Position numbers and translations under genes: made by a program. From Halalkalibacter sp. APA_J-10(15) (lineage in GTDB: Bacteria; Bacillota; Bacilli; Bacillales; Bacillaceae_D): a stretch of DNA of 64,000 bases. Below are positions 52,188-62,690 of this stretch, in pieces (within the stretch, counting starts at the first letter, position 1; each line of letters starts with the position of its first letter). The notes below the pieces were generated by a model. The model searched no databases, was not told the origin of the DNA, and was given only the letters and a program-made list of their open reading frames with translations. The DNA lies in the NCBI RefSeq assembly GCF_023017105.1, contig NZ_JALKEV010000001.1:372001-436000 (forward strand), in the 5' to 3' direction.

Positions 52188-52338
52188 GTTTGTTCGTTTG
52201 TGATAGGAACCGTTAAAAAATGAACGGGGAAAATCAGGAGCAAAAAAATTCATTCAATTTTTCAAGTATCATTCTTAAGAATGTAATGATTAAATGATGG
52301 TAATAGAAGCGATTAAAGAACGATAGGAGGTTACAATC

Positions 52339-53733
52339 TTGAAAAGCTATGAATTTCCGAATGATTTTTGGTGGGGGACAGCCTCTTCTGCTGCGCAAAT
52401 GGAAGGGAATGATGCTATGGATGGAAAGGGGAAGAGTATATGGGATCATTGGTATGAAAAGGAACCTCAACGATTCCACAATGGAATAGGACCTCAAAGG
52501 ACATCTCAATTCTATCAACATTATAAGAGTGACGTTCTTCTTATGAAGGAGCTAGGGCATACATCATTTCGTTTTTCCATTTCATGGTCGCGTTTATTTC
52601 CAGAAGGTACTGGCAGGGTTAATCCGAAAGCTGTGGATTTTTATAATGATGTGATTGATGAATTAATAAAAGCAGGAATTGAGCCTTTTGTTAATTTATA
52701 TCATTTCGATATGCCTTTTTTGTTACAGGAGAAAGGTGGTTGGGAAAACCGAGAAGTTGTAAGCGAATTCAGTCGATATGCAAGAACTTGCTTTGAGTAT
52801 TTCGGCAACCGCGTAAGCAAATGGTTTACACAAAATGAACCGATTGTTCCTGTTGAAGCTGGTTATCTATATGACATGCACTATCCAAATCAAATCGACT
52901 TCAAAAAGGCCGTGCAAGTAGGATATCATTCTATTCTCGCAAGTGCGTTAGCTATTAATGAATTTAGAAAAATAGGTGAGATTGGTAAGATCGGTATCAT
53001 TCTAAATGTAACTCCTTCCTATGCTAGGAGTCAGCATCCTGCTGATCAAAAGGCTTCACGTATAGCGGATTTGTTGTTTAATCGATCTTTCCTTGATGCT
53101 TCAGTAAAGGGGGTATTTCCTTCTGAACTAGTGCAACTATTAAAAGACCTTGGGTATTTACCAAAAGTACGAAAGGAAGATCTCATCATCATTCAAGAAA
53201 ATACGGTTGATATATTAGGGGTTAATTACTATCAGCCGAGGAGAGTCAAGGCAAAAGAGAACCTCCCACATCCTCAGGCTCCATTTATGCCAGAACATCT
53301 ATTTGATCATTATGAGATGCCAGGTAGGCGGATAAATCCTTATAGAGGGTGGGAGATTTACGAAAAAGGAATCTATGATATTTTGATTAACCTACGAGAC
53401 CACTATCATAATATTGAATGTTTTGTTTCAGAAAATGGTATGGGTGTTGAGAATGAGGAACGATTTTTAAATGAGGAGGGAGTCATAGAGGACAATTATC
53501 GTATTGAATTTATTAAAGGACATTTAAAATGGGTGAATCAAGCACTTACGGAAGGGTGTAATGTTAAGGGCTATCACCTTTGGACGTTTATGGACAATTG
53601 GTCATGGTTAAATGCATATAAAAATCGCTATGGCTTTGTTTCGGTCAATCTGGAAAAACAAAGTGAGAGAACGGTTAAAAAAAGTGGTTGGTGGTTCAAA
53701 AGAGTCATTAAAGAGAATGGGTTTATGGAGTAG
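52339..53733 (+). CDS. Glycoside hydrolase family 1 beta-glycosidase
   Basis: The 464-residue GH1 enzyme has the N-terminal FPNDFWWGTASSAAQMEGN, acid/base Glu167 in TQNEP (usually TxNEP) and nucleophile Glu365 in SENGMGV. Near the C terminus, DNWSWLNAYKNRYGF has the serine that marks 6-phospho enzymes in place of the glutamate of plain beta-glucosidases, but the lysine of the phosphate site is asparagine. Phosphorylated versus free substrate is therefore uncertain. It starts at TTG behind AGGAGGT. It opens the N-glycan/mannoside locus, where a beta-mannosidase or beta-N-acetylglucosaminyl role could be imagined. Confidence 0.88.
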   Translation: MKSYEFPNDFWWGTASSAAQMEGNDAMDGKGKSIWDHWYEKEPQRFHNGIGPQRTSQFYQHYKSDVLLMKELGHTSFRFSISWSRLFPEGTGRVNPKAVDFYNDVIDELIKAGIEPFVNLYHFDMPFLLQEKGGWENREVVSEFSRYARTCFEYFGNRVSKWFTQNEPIVPVEAGYLYDMHYPNQIDFKKAVQVGYHSILASALAINEFRKIGEIGKIGIILNVTPSYARSQHPADQKASRIADLLFNRSFLDASVKGVFPSELVQLLKDLGYLPKVRKEDLIIIQENTVDILGVNYYQPRRVKAKENLPHPQAPFMPEHLFDHYEMPGRRINPYRGWEIYEKGIYDILINLRDHYHNIECFVSENGMGVENEERFLNEEGVIEDNYRIEFIKGHLKWVNQALTEGCNVKGYHLWTFMDNWSWLNAYKNRYGFVSVNLEKQSERTVKKSGWWFKRVIKENGFME

Positions 53734-53769
53734 AAACTTGACAAAGAAATTAATGGAGAGTGGTATGTG

Positions 53770-55077
53770 ATGGAGAAAAAGGTTCCTAAATCATTAGATG
53801 ATATAATTAAAAGAGTGAGGGAGACCTTCCCTGAAGATCATGAGTTACACACTTTGTTTGAAAAGACGTTTCTTAATACGTATATGACTACAATTCAAAA
53901 CAAGAGCGATGGGAAAACGTTTGTCATTACAGGTGATATTCCCGCGATGTGGTTACGTGATTCAACTGCACAAGTTCGTCCATACCTACTTGCTTCTCAT
54001 GATCCAGACATTGAAACCATGTTACTAGGTGTATTAAGACAGCAGATTGAATTCATTTTACTAGACCCTTATGCGAATGCGTTTAATAAGGAGCCTAATA
54101 ATCAAGGATTTCAGTCAGATAAAACGGACATGCATCCACATGTTTGGGAAAGAAAGTATGAAATTGATTCTTTATGTTATCCTGTTCAATTAGGATATCT
54201 TATTTGGAAAGAGACAGGGAAGGTATCACATTTTGATCAGGATTTTAAACGTGCCGTTCACTCTATTATTCATCTATGGAAAGTTGAGCAGAAGCATGAA
54301 GAACATTCACCTTATTCATTCGAGCGCATGAATGTTCGGCAATCAGACACGTTAAATCGTTCAGGAAAAGGTAGCAGAACAGGATTTACAGGGATGACGT
54401 GGAGTGGATTTAGACCGAGTGATGATGCTTGCTTATATGGATATCTCGTTCCTTCAAATATGTTTGCAATTGTGACCTTGGAATATATGAAGGAAATAAA
54501 TGACGCTGTCTGGAACGATCCTGTGTTGCAACAAATATGTTCCCAATTAAGGCTGGATATGATGGATGGCTTAAATAGGTTTGCCATAACAGATCATCCG
54601 CATCATGGACGTATCTATTGTTATGAAGTAGATGGATTGGGAAATAAGCTGTTAATGGATGATGCGAATGTACCAAGCCTTTTATCTGCACCTTATTTAG
54701 GGTTTTGTGCTGAGGATGACCCTATTTATTTAAACACGAGAGCATTTCTGTTATCAAGAGAGAATCCTTTTTATTATGAAGGCTCAGTCGCTAAAGGGAT
54801 TGGTAGTCCCCATACACCAGATCATTACATATGGCACATCGCGTTAAGTATACAAGGGTTAACAGCTGTTACTAAAGAGGAGAAGATGGCAGTTTTAGAG
54901 ATGATTAAATCAACTGATGCAGAAACTGGATATTTACATGAGGGTTTTAATGCATCTAATCCTAATGAATATACGAGGGATTGGTTTGCTTGGTCGAACT
55001 CACTATTTAGTGAATTTGTTTTAGACTTATGCGGGTTGAAATTAAAAGGAAGTCCTTTATCACGTTCTTTGCAATGA
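53770..55077 (+). CDS. GH125 exo-alpha-1,6-mannosidase
   Basis: The 435-residue protein matches GH125 in length and motifs: TGDIPAMWLRDSTAQVRPY, NKEPNNQGFQSDKTDMHPHVWERKYEIDSL-type core, acid Asp218 or Asp219 in FRPSDDACLYGY and base Glu391 in LHEGFNASN. These correspond closely in position to the known pair Asp220/Glu393 of the Streptococcus pneumoniae enzyme. Metal is not needed. It removes alpha-1,6-linked mannose, for example from high-mannose N-glycan cores. No signal peptide is present, so the sugar is imported first. A GTG at 53767 precedes the ATG; spacing from GGAGAG favours the ATG. Confidence 0.92.
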   Translation: MEKKVPKSLDDIIKRVRETFPEDHELHTLFEKTFLNTYMTTIQNKSDGKTFVITGDIPAMWLRDSTAQVRPYLLASHDPDIETMLLGVLRQQIEFILLDPYANAFNKEPNNQGFQSDKTDMHPHVWERKYEIDSLCYPVQLGYLIWKETGKVSHFDQDFKRAVHSIIHLWKVEQKHEEHSPYSFERMNVRQSDTLNRSGKGSRTGFTGMTWSGFRPSDDACLYGYLVPSNMFAIVTLEYMKEINDAVWNDPVLQQICSQLRLDMMDGLNRFAITDHPHHGRIYCYEVDGLGNKLLMDDANVPSLLSAPYLGFCAEDDPIYLNTRAFLLSRENPFYYEGSVAKGIGSPHTPDHYIWHIALSIQGLTAVTKEEKMAVLEMIKSTDAETGYLHEGFNASNPNEYTRDWFAWSNSLFSEFVLDLCGLKLKGSPLSRSLQ

Positions 55078-55104
55078 TTATTAAAGTCATAAGGAGTGAT
55101 TGCA

Positions 55105-55722
55105 ATGCTTAACGTTTTTATGAGTGTATCTGAATGGGTCTATCGATTACTAGTTGCTAATTTCTATTGGGTATTGGGTGTTTTAGTAGGAGGTGTCTTG
55201 TTTGGTTTTATGCCAGCAACGATTGCATTACATGAAGTGACTAGGAAATGGGCGTATGGTCAGTTTGATTTTTCAATAAGCAAAACGTTTTTTCAATCGT
55301 ATAAATCTAAGTTCTTCAAGAAAAACATGGTAGGAGCAGTGTTTCTATTATTAGGTGGTTTGTTATTCGTTAATTTACGATTTGCTACACTAATTGAAGG
55401 TACTGTTATGATGGTGGTCTTCTATTTTATTTTATTCATTCTATTATTATTACTTATTAGTATGATTGTTTTCTTTAGTGTGTATACACACTATCATTAT
55501 GAATCTTGGAGACAATATGTTGTACAGTCTTTCGCAATTGCTATAGGGAGTCCTGGCCTAATGGTAAGGGTGTCAATTGGTTTTCTATTACTAGCGTGGC
55601 TATTCTATCAGCTCCCTGGTTTGATGATGTTTTTCCTTGCGGTTTTGCCTGCTTATTGGAGTAGTATAGCTTGTAAAAAAAGGTTCGCTATTATTGAAAA
55701 TTTAGTAACGTCTTCAACGTAA
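55105..55722 (+). CDS. yesL: YesL-like DUF624 membrane protein
   Basis: The 205-residue protein has four to five membrane helices and the DUF624 pattern YWVLGVLVGGVLFGFMPATIALHEVTRKW, with a helix pair in the second half ending LPGLMMFFLAVLPAYW. AAGGAG at 55091-55096 fixes the start at ATG 55105. In Bacillus, YesL-type genes sit with YesM/YesN two-component systems and carbohydrate ABC transporters, as here. The molecular function is not known. Confidence 0.9.
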   Translation: MLNVFMSVSEWVYRLLVANFYWVLGVLVGGVLFGFMPATIALHEVTRKWAYGQFDFSISKTFFQSYKSKFFKKNMVGAVFLLLGGLLFVNLRFATLIEGTVMMVVFYFILFILLLLLISMIVFFSVYTHYHYESWRQYVVQSFAIAIGSPGLMVRVSIGFLLLAWLFYQLPGLMMFFLAVLPAYWSSIACKKRFAIIENLVTSST

Positions 55723-55781
55723 ATGGATTGACATAGCTTCCTAATCTTGATAATAGAATCATATTGAGAAAGGACGGTAAG

Positions 55782-57551
55782 ATGATGCAAAATAAAAACA
55801 GTCATTTATTCTCAAGATTACAGAGGTTAGGGAGTCAAGTGTTTAGTCGCATATTAATCATCTATTCCGTCATTATTGTATTTGTCATCATTCTCCTTCT
55901 CCTTTTTATTGGCAGATTTCTTATTAGTGAATATATTCATCAAGCTTTGGAGGCAAATGAACAGACCCTTGATCAGATTGAGGCTTATTTTGAGTCGAGA
56001 GATCAAATGTTAACATCAAATCTATTAAGGCTCTACTATAATAATGAGTTGGTTGAATCGATTGCATTTGCTCTTCAAAATGATTTGGAGGAGTATTGGG
56101 ATTATCGCCTAAATCAATATTATAACAGTAGCTCTTTTGTCCCGAGTTCTATTGATTCATTTGTTAATACCATTTATTTCTCCGATATGGAAATTGATGC
56201 AATTTCCCTAACGAGCTTGGAAACGGATCACTCCTTTATGTATGTGTTTAATCACTATAATTGGAATCAAATGAATATGGTTGATGAAATGGTTACCATT
56301 CCTAAAGTTGAAAATGGTGTGACGATTTCTAAGCCAATTCATGAGGGTGTCGCTTCAAAAAGTATTGGGATGATAACGGCCTATTATAGTTTAGAACGTT
56401 TATATAATAGTATTGGATTTATGGATGAACGACAAATTGGTGGTGTGCAAGTCTATTCTCTTGAGAATGAGCTCTTATTCAATTCCATTGACGAATTACA
56501 CGGTGTGACTCTTCCTACAGGACTTAGTAACAATGAGCAACAAACCTGGTCTTATAACGGAGAAACCTATTATCTTAATCATCGAGCTGACCCTAATATT
56601 GGCGTGATCTATGTTGGGATTATTCCAGAGACTGAGATAGAAGGCATTTCTTCAACGTATTGGATTATTGCCATGATGACAATTCTAGTCTCTATTACAG
56701 TTGTTCTAGCAGGGTATTTTGTATTACGTAAATATGCTAGACGAATGCGAGAGATTGAACGTAGTATGTTACTTGTGCAAGATGGGGATTTCAATATTAG
56801 AATTGATGTTTCGGATGGCGATAAGGATGAACTTGCAACGATATCAAACAGTTTTAATCAGATGGTTGAAGCGTTGCGTATGTATATTCAACGCTCATAC
56901 GTGCTAGATATAAAGAAGCAACAAGCGGAGATGAGGGCGTTACAGTCACAAATTAATCCTCATTTCTTGTACAATACACTCGAAGCGATTCGAATGAAAG
57001 CCGTTATTGAAAAATCGAAAACAACAGCTAATATGATTTATCATTTAGCAAACACTCTTCGCTATTCCTTATCAGAAAAACAAGAAGTGCAATTAAGAGA
57101 AGAGCTAGAGCATTTAAGGCAATATTTGAAGATTATGTCTTATCGATTCCCTAAGAGGTTAATGATTGATTATGATGTCGATGAATCATTATTATCTATT
57201 TACGTTTTAAGATTTATTTTGCAGCCAATTGCTGAAAATTATATGATCCATGGATTGAGGACAGATAGTGATGACAATCACTTTTGGATTCGAATACAGA
57301 GAAAATCAGATTTTATTATGATTACATTAAAAGATAACGGTAAGGGGATAGAGACAGGAAGGTTAAGTGAGATTAACAGGATGTTAGAACTAGATCATGG
57401 AGAGGACTTATCTACAGGTTCTATTGGACTGTTAAACATTCACCAACGTATTCAGCTCCAGTATGGAAGCCATTATGGCATGAGGATCAAGAGTGTAGAA
57501 GATATTGGGACTATTGTAAAATTAAAGATTCCTATAGAGAAAATGAAATAA
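55782..57551 (+). CDS. yesM: YesM-type sensor histidine kinase
   Basis: The 589-residue kinase has a membrane helix (about 20-42), a large extracytoplasmic sensor (about 45-290), a second helix (about 295-315), a HAMP domain (320-375), His394 in LQSQINPHFLYNTLEAI and a HATPase with DNGKGI. It is a family 8-type kinase that typically detects glycan fragments or binding-protein complexes. The frame opens at TTG 55764, but GAAAGGACG and an ATG at 55782 give the better start. The partner regulator is encoded at 61178-62689, beyond the GH85 gene. Confidence 0.92.
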   Translation: MMQNKNSHLFSRLQRLGSQVFSRILIIYSVIIVFVIILLLLFIGRFLISEYIHQALEANEQTLDQIEAYFESRDQMLTSNLLRLYYNNELVESIAFALQNDLEEYWDYRLNQYYNSSSFVPSSIDSFVNTIYFSDMEIDAISLTSLETDHSFMYVFNHYNWNQMNMVDEMVTIPKVENGVTISKPIHEGVASKSIGMITAYYSLERLYNSIGFMDERQIGGVQVYSLENELLFNSIDELHGVTLPTGLSNNEQQTWSYNGETYYLNHRADPNIGVIYVGIIPETEIEGISSTYWIIAMMTILVSITVVLAGYFVLRKYARRMREIERSMLLVQDGDFNIRIDVSDGDKDELATISNSFNQMVEALRMYIQRSYVLDIKKQQAEMRALQSQINPHFLYNTLEAIRMKAVIEKSKTTANMIYHLANTLRYSLSEKQEVQLREELEHLRQYLKIMSYRFPKRLMIDYDVDESLLSIYVLRFILQPIAENYMIHGLRTDSDDNHFWIRIQRKSDFIMITLKDNGKGIETGRLSEINRMLELDHGEDLSTGSIGLLNIHQRIQLQYGSHYGMRIKSVEDIGTIVKLKIPIEKMK

Positions 57552-57579
57552 TCGTAATGGTATTTATTGGCTAGTTTTA

Positions 57580-57619
57580 AGCTCGGAGGCAACGCCTCTG
57601 AGCTGTTCTTTAGTTTTTC
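57580..57619 (+). terminator. Intrinsic terminator after the histidine kinase gene
   Basis: AGCTCGGAGGC (57580-57590) pairs with GCCTCTGAGCT (57594-57604) around AAC, followed by GTTCTTTAGTTTTT. It separates the kinase transcript from the GH85 gene. Confidence 0.88.
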
Positions 57620-57687
57620 CATTAAAACTAAACATTGTCAAATAGGAACGAGTAAAGGTTATTGCTAAAGTTATTGTAAGGGCTTTC
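57619..57687 (+). promoter_or_regulatory. Shared two-part motif, copy 1 (before GH85 gene)
   Basis: CCATTAAAACTA (57619) and TGTAAGGGCTTTC (57675-57687) are 56 nt apart start to start. TAAAGT at 57666-57671, 9 nt before the second element, is a -10 candidate. There is no -35. The same layout recurs at 60995 and 62691. Confidence 0.65.
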
Positions 57688-57812
57688 AACAAGGTTATAG
57701 CTTGCAAATACTCTACTCTTATCCTGGAAGGTGGTGTAGTAAAAAGTTGAGGCCTAAACTTATCTAAAAGAAAATGTGTATTTTAAAGATCTATCTAAAA
57801 GGAGGATAATCA

Positions 57813-60800
57813 ATGTCATTTCTATTTAAAGGACAAAAGAGATGGAGGCTTGTCGCGATTGTATTCGTTATGATTCTAGTATCAGCGGGTATCTCACCCA
57901 GGGTACTAGCTGGAGATACTCTTCCATATACAGGTGACCAAGCGACAGGTGCCAATCAACCGACTCAACATGGTTATACTTCTCATGACATATTACAATG
58001 GGAGCCAGAAAGAGATCCTTATGCCGAGATGTTACGTGCTAGAGTGCCATTGCAAGAAAGAGTGGATGCTTTCGCAGATACTCAAGCGAATCCAGAATTG
58101 AATGCAGATACACAAATGTTTAATTTAGCTGGTGATTATGGGAATGCTTTTATGGATAGTACAGCCTATACGAATAAGTTTGGTCAGTATACCTTTCCGT
58201 ATTGGCAATATATTGATTACTATTCATACTGGCATGGAATGGCTACTGCTGATGTTCCCCAAGAGTTATATGATCCAGAATTACCTTGGTATGAACGTTG
58301 GTTTGAGTTTGGGGTTTTAAATATTCCTAACCCTGCTTATACGAATGCCGCTCATAAAAATGGTGTTAAATCATTAGGAGTGATCTTCTTCTCTAGTAAC
58401 GATAGAGGGCCGCAAACATATACTCAGATGCTGGTGGAGGATGAAGCTGGTGGGTATCCTGTTGCGGATAAACTAATTGAGATAGCTGATTATTTTGGTT
58501 TTGATGGGTATTTCTTTAATCAAGAAGAAGCGACAGGTGTTAGGATAGAAGATCTCCCTCGTTATAAAGAGTTCTTACAAGTATTACAGGAGGGAGGGTT
58601 ATATGTTCAGTGGTATGACTCAGTTAATCATTCAACAGGTGAAATGAGCTTTCAGAACCAATTTAATGAGTTAAATAGCCCGTTTATAAGGGATGATGTA
58701 TTTGGTGATGTTACAAATTCAATCTTTCTGAATTATAATTGGAATCGCACACGTATGGAAAGCTCGAAGGCTCATGCAGAGAACTTAGGTTTAGATCCTT
58801 TAGAAACTGTTTTTGCAGGTGTTGAAGCTGGTGCTGATCGTTTTGGACAACACCGAAATGATTTGAGGAATAATCTTGATGAAGAGGGTAATCCGATGAA
58901 TAGTATTGCGATGTTAGGTGCGGATTTCACTCATCACGGCTTAGATGAGGATCTTGGTGGTGAGGATACCATTAGAAGGTTTAAGAATGACTATCAATGG
59001 ATGTCATTTATTCGTGATCGTGCGTTTTGGTCTGGTCCTCAATTAGATCCGACTAATTCTGGTAGAGATGCTACTATTGACCTTTCAGATGTAGCGGCAC
59101 AAGGAGATCACTGGGATGGAGTAGCCGCATACATTGCTGAACGGAGCGTCATAAGTGGTTCCAATTTTATCTCTCATTTTAATTTAGGTCGAGGGTTAGC
59201 TTATTATGATGATGGACAAGTAAGCTCAGAAAAAGAATGGTCGAATATAAATATACAAGATATTCCTATTACTTGGCAGTGGTGGATGGAAACCAATGGG
59301 ACGCCTCTCGAGATTGATTTTGATTTTGGTCCTGACTACCAAAACGGATCACGTTATGAATATGAACAGATAGGTGCTTATAATGGGGGAAGTTCACTTG
59401 TCGTCAGTGGTGATTTAGATGAGGAACAATTTCTACGGCTTTATAAAACGGATATGTTGGTAAAAGATACTTCGACGTTTACTATTACTTACTATAAATC
59501 AAGTGAAGCTGATTCATCATCAATGAGTGTCGGTTTGATTTTAAAAGATGCGCCGCAAACTTTAGAAAGGATAGAAGTCCCTTATTCAGGGGAAGTAACA
59601 AATGAATGGGTTACAGAAGAATTAGATCTTTCAGAGTATGAAAATCGTGAGTTGGCGACTTTTGGTGTTGTCTTTGATCCACATGAAGCTGATTTAATAG
59701 AAAATTATCAAATGAATATTGGCCAAGTTAAAATTAGTGACGGGACGATTGAAAAACCTGAGTCGCCTAATCAAGTTAAGATTGATAAGGCGTTCCCTCA
59801 ATCAAATGAAATGGTTCTTTCATGGGATTTAGAAGATTATGAGTTGGTACGTCAATACAATGTTTACAATAACGGTGAGTATGTTGGTGGGATTTATGAT
59901 GACGTGTTTTATATAAAAAATTTAAATGCAAGTCAAGGGGACATAGAAGTGACTGCTGTTTCAGCAGACGGACAGGAAAGTGATCCCACAAGTGTTGCGT
60001 ATGATTTCTCTAGTGCGGTAAGCCAAATTGAAGCTACGCAGGATGAAAATGGAGACATGTTGATCGAATGGGAACTTCCATCTAATGCTTCTGGTGATAT
60101 TCAGATTCATCTTGAATCTGAATACAACGATACAAGTAAGTTTGAAAAGGAGCGTATTGTAGAAGGAGGGGAATCATCCATTGTATTATCGGATATGCCT
60201 GTAAATGGAGATCGATATCATTTAAGGATAAAGATAGGAAATAATGAGGGGGTTAGTTATCGCGACCGTTTCATTGACCGAACAATTGAAGCATATTCGA
60301 TGGATAAGATTGATATCGATGAATATTCTGTGACTTGGCAATTACCTACGATTCGTGATTGGCATTACTTATTTGTGTATGAGGATGGAGAGCCACTTTC
60401 CTTCTTAACGACTTATAATCAAGGGGAACGACCTTACATTATTCGTGGTCGAACTCATCTTAATGAATTAACATTTGCGACGCAATCACTTAATAGTAAG
60501 CTCGAGTTTGTTATTCAAGATTACTCAGGGAATCGTGCTAGCACAATTGTTAGAATAACAGAGGATGGGTTTCATGAATTATTAACAGATTTAAACGATG
60601 AAGGCGAGCTTTCTCAAGCGAGTTATAAACAGCTTAGTCAGACCTTTCAAATAGCTCAACAACATAAACAAGATGGACGTATACGTCAGGCTATCAATCA
60701 TTTAGAACGGTTGAAAAGTCATATTAATGGGAAGACCATGGAAGGCACTGCGGAGACAGTAAAAAAACAGTTAATGGATAGCGCCGACAGTTTCATCATG

Positions 60801-60818
60801 CAATGGCATGATCAATAA
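57813..60818 (+). CDS. Secreted GH85 endo-beta-N-acetylglucosaminidase
   Basis: The 1001-residue protein has a signal peptide (cleavage near Ala33) and a GH85 barrel: HGYTSHDILQWEPERDPYAEM near residue 50, WQYIDYYSYWHGM near 145 and the catalytic pair Asn236/Glu238 in DGYFFNQEE, as in Endo-A and EndoD. Galactose-binding-like and fibronectin-type beta domains follow (about 490-790). A helical C terminus ends without a sorting signal, so the enzyme is probably released or loosely bound. GH85 cuts between the two core GlcNAc residues of N-glycans and frees the oligosaccharide. It would feed the ABC importer and GH125 enzyme of the same locus. Confidence 0.93.
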   Translation: MSFLFKGQKRWRLVAIVFVMILVSAGISPRVLAGDTLPYTGDQATGANQPTQHGYTSHDILQWEPERDPYAEMLRARVPLQERVDAFADTQANPELNADTQMFNLAGDYGNAFMDSTAYTNKFGQYTFPYWQYIDYYSYWHGMATADVPQELYDPELPWYERWFEFGVLNIPNPAYTNAAHKNGVKSLGVIFFSSNDRGPQTYTQMLVEDEAGGYPVADKLIEIADYFGFDGYFFNQEEATGVRIEDLPRYKEFLQVLQEGGLYVQWYDSVNHSTGEMSFQNQFNELNSPFIRDDVFGDVTNSIFLNYNWNRTRMESSKAHAENLGLDPLETVFAGVEAGADRFGQHRNDLRNNLDEEGNPMNSIAMLGADFTHHGLDEDLGGEDTIRRFKNDYQWMSFIRDRAFWSGPQLDPTNSGRDATIDLSDVAAQGDHWDGVAAYIAERSVISGSNFISHFNLGRGLAYYDDGQVSSEKEWSNINIQDIPITWQWWMETNGTPLEIDFDFGPDYQNGSRYEYEQIGAYNGGSSLVVSGDLDEEQFLRLYKTDMLVKDTSTFTITYYKSSEADSSSMSVGLILKDAPQTLERIEVPYSGEVTNEWVTEELDLSEYENRELATFGVVFDPHEADLIENYQMNIGQVKISDGTIEKPESPNQVKIDKAFPQSNEMVLSWDLEDYELVRQYNVYNNGEYVGGIYDDVFYIKNLNASQGDIEVTAVSADGQESDPTSVAYDFSSAVSQIEATQDENGDMLIEWELPSNASGDIQIHLESEYNDTSKFEKERIVEGGESSIVLSDMPVNGDRYHLRIKIGNNEGVSYRDRFIDRTIEAYSMDKIDIDEYSVTWQLPTIRDWHYLFVYEDGEPLSFLTTYNQGERPYIIRGRTHLNELTFATQSLNSKLEFVIQDYSGNRASTIVRITEDGFHELLTDLNDEGELSQASYKQLSQTFQIAQQHKQDGRIRQAINHLERLKSHINGKTMEGTAETVKKQLMDSADSFIMQWHDQ

Positions 60819-60824
60819 GATTTT

Positions 60825-60860
60825 AAAGACTACTGAAGAGAAATCTTCGGTAGTCTTTGT
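60825..60860 (+). terminator. Intrinsic terminator of the GH85 gene
   Basis: AAAGACTACTGAAGA and TCTTCGGTAGTCTTT pair over 15 bp (one G-U) around GAAA, a stable tetraloop, followed by GTT. Confidence 0.9.
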
Positions 60861-60994
60861 TAAATATGTCGTAGTTAAGTAAAATGCGTTCTCAGGGAGC
60901 TAGCAAAAAGCGTTAATATCATGAGTTATAAGGTTAATAGAAGAAATCATTGTCGTTCTTAGAAGAAGAATAGAGATAATGAAATTTAAATTTT

Positions 60995-61063
60995 CCATTA
61001 AATCTATGATTTTTTATCTATAACCTAAATCAAACAGCTGGTACGCTTTATGTAAGGGTTTTC
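60995..61063 (+). promoter_or_regulatory. Shared two-part motif, copy 2 (before YesN-type gene)
   Basis: CCATTAAATCTA (60995) and TGTAAGGGTTTTC (61051-61063) are again 56 nt apart. TACGCT at 61042-61047 takes the -10 place. The rest of 60861-61177 has no gene. Confidence 0.65.
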
Positions 61064-61177
61064 AATAAATCCTGCATTTATGATAATGACGGAGCTTGAC
61101 CTTGTGTGCTAATAGATAGAAGTCCTTTTGGGGAATGACAAGTCTTGTAGGATAATAATCACAAGGAGGTATTGTAA

Positions 61178-62689
61178 ATGTTGAATGTATTATTAGTTGA
61201 TGATGAACCGCTTATTTTGGAAGGATTACAAGCATTAATTGATTGGGAATCCCTTGGATATACGATCATTGGAACAGCTTTTAGTGCAGAAGAGGCATTG
61301 CTTAAGTATAGTGATGAAGCTTGTGATTTAGTGATTACCGATATTCGTATGTCAAATAGGAATGGACTTATTCTAATATCCAAGTGGCAAGAACTTCAAC
61401 CTAAAACGAAATGGGTCGTTTTATCAGGGTATGAGGATTTTAATTATGTGCGACAAGGACTTGTATTAGGGATTGAAAATTACCTCGTTAAACCAGTGAA
61501 TGAAAAAGAATTAATTTCGACATTAGAACAAGTCAAAAAGAAAATCTATTCTTCAAAACATTATACGTTAAATAAATTTATTTTACGTGATAATGCTATT
61601 TGGCAATTTTTACATGGTGAAATGGAGAAGCTTGATTTTGAAGGGAGAATGGAATTATCCAATGTCCAGATTTCTTTACCATTCACTAAACTAACGTTAC
61701 TCACGATTCCTAATCATAGTGCAGGAGAAGTTTCTTCTATTCAAAAACAGTTAGAATTTAAATTTAAAAAGAAAGGGTTAGTTTGCTGCTGTACACCAGA
61801 AGATGATCTATTAATTTTAATTCAAGGTGTCCATATTCAAATGAAGGATTTGCAATATGCGATTGTGACACTAATGAGTGAACAAATTCAAAAGCCATTT
61901 ATTCTATACATGGGTGATGAATGTACGAGTGACAGTGAATTAAAAAAGTGCTTAAAGTACGCTAAACAGCATCGAGAGAGGTATGCATTTTTTAATGAAA
62001 CAAGAATCGTCTATGATACAGATTGGAAAGAAACAGAAGAGGAATTCATTCGAATAGAACCATTATTAAAATTAATCAATGAAGCTAAGTTAGATCAAGC
62101 GAAACTATGGGTAGAATCTAACCTACTTTCTAAACGTTACCATAAAACACAAATAAAAAGTGGAGCCGTAGAAGCGGTTATCGCCATTAATACACTAACA
62201 TCAGCAGTAGAACGTTCAACAATAGCTGAACTACTAGATGACATTATGAATAGTACGACAAAAAAGGAATTAGCTCAGCATATGTACTCGGTATTAGAGA
62301 ACGTCATTTTGCATGTTATGAGGAGTAAAGATGTAAATCATTCTTTAATTCATGATGTTGTCGATTATTTGCACAATGGAGGCTATAAAGAAGAAGTTTC
62401 ATTGAAAGTGTTGGGGCAGAAATTCTATATCAATTCTATTTACTTGGGTCAATTATTTCATAAAGAAATGGGAATATCGTTTTCAGAGTTTTTGAACCAA
62501 TTACGTTTAAATAAAGCGAAAGAACTGTTGTTAATGACTCACAAAAAAGCTGGAGCAATTGGGAAACTAGTCGGTTATGCAGATCCGACTTATTTCTATA
62601 AGCAATTCAAGAAACAATGTGGTGTTACACCAAATGAGTTTCGTTCGATTGAAAAAGCAAAAAAAATTAAACAGTTTCCACTTGATTAA
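61178..62689 (+). CDS. yesN: YesN-type response regulator with AraC DNA-binding domain
   Basis: The 503-residue protein has a receiver domain with LLVDDEPLILEGL, Asp55 in VITDIRMSNRNG, LSGYEDFNYV and Lys in YLVKPVNEKEL. A helical and beta-rich middle region spans about 130-390. A C-terminal AraC pair of helix-turn-helix motifs follows (about 405-500, LKVLGQKFYINSIYLGQLFHKEMG and KLVGYADPTYFYKQFKKQCGVTP-type). It would be phosphorylated by the YesM-type kinase at 55782-57551. A shared motif before three promoters of this locus, including its own, is the likely target. Confidence 0.93.
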   Translation: MLNVLLVDDEPLILEGLQALIDWESLGYTIIGTAFSAEEALLKYSDEACDLVITDIRMSNRNGLILISKWQELQPKTKWVVLSGYEDFNYVRQGLVLGIENYLVKPVNEKELISTLEQVKKKIYSSKHYTLNKFILRDNAIWQFLHGEMEKLDFEGRMELSNVQISLPFTKLTLLTIPNHSAGEVSSIQKQLEFKFKKKGLVCCCTPEDDLLILIQGVHIQMKDLQYAIVTLMSEQIQKPFILYMGDECTSDSELKKCLKYAKQHRERYAFFNETRIVYDTDWKETEEEFIRIEPLLKLINEAKLDQAKLWVESNLLSKRYHKTQIKSGAVEAVIAINTLTSAVERSTIAELLDDIMNSTTKKELAQHMYSVLENVILHVMRSKDVNHSLIHDVVDYLHNGGYKEEVSLKVLGQKFYINSIYLGQLFHKEMGISFSEFLNQLRLNKAKELLLMTHKKAGAIGKLVGYADPTYFYKQFKKQCGVTPNEFRSIEKAKKIKQFPLD

Positions 62690-62690
62690 T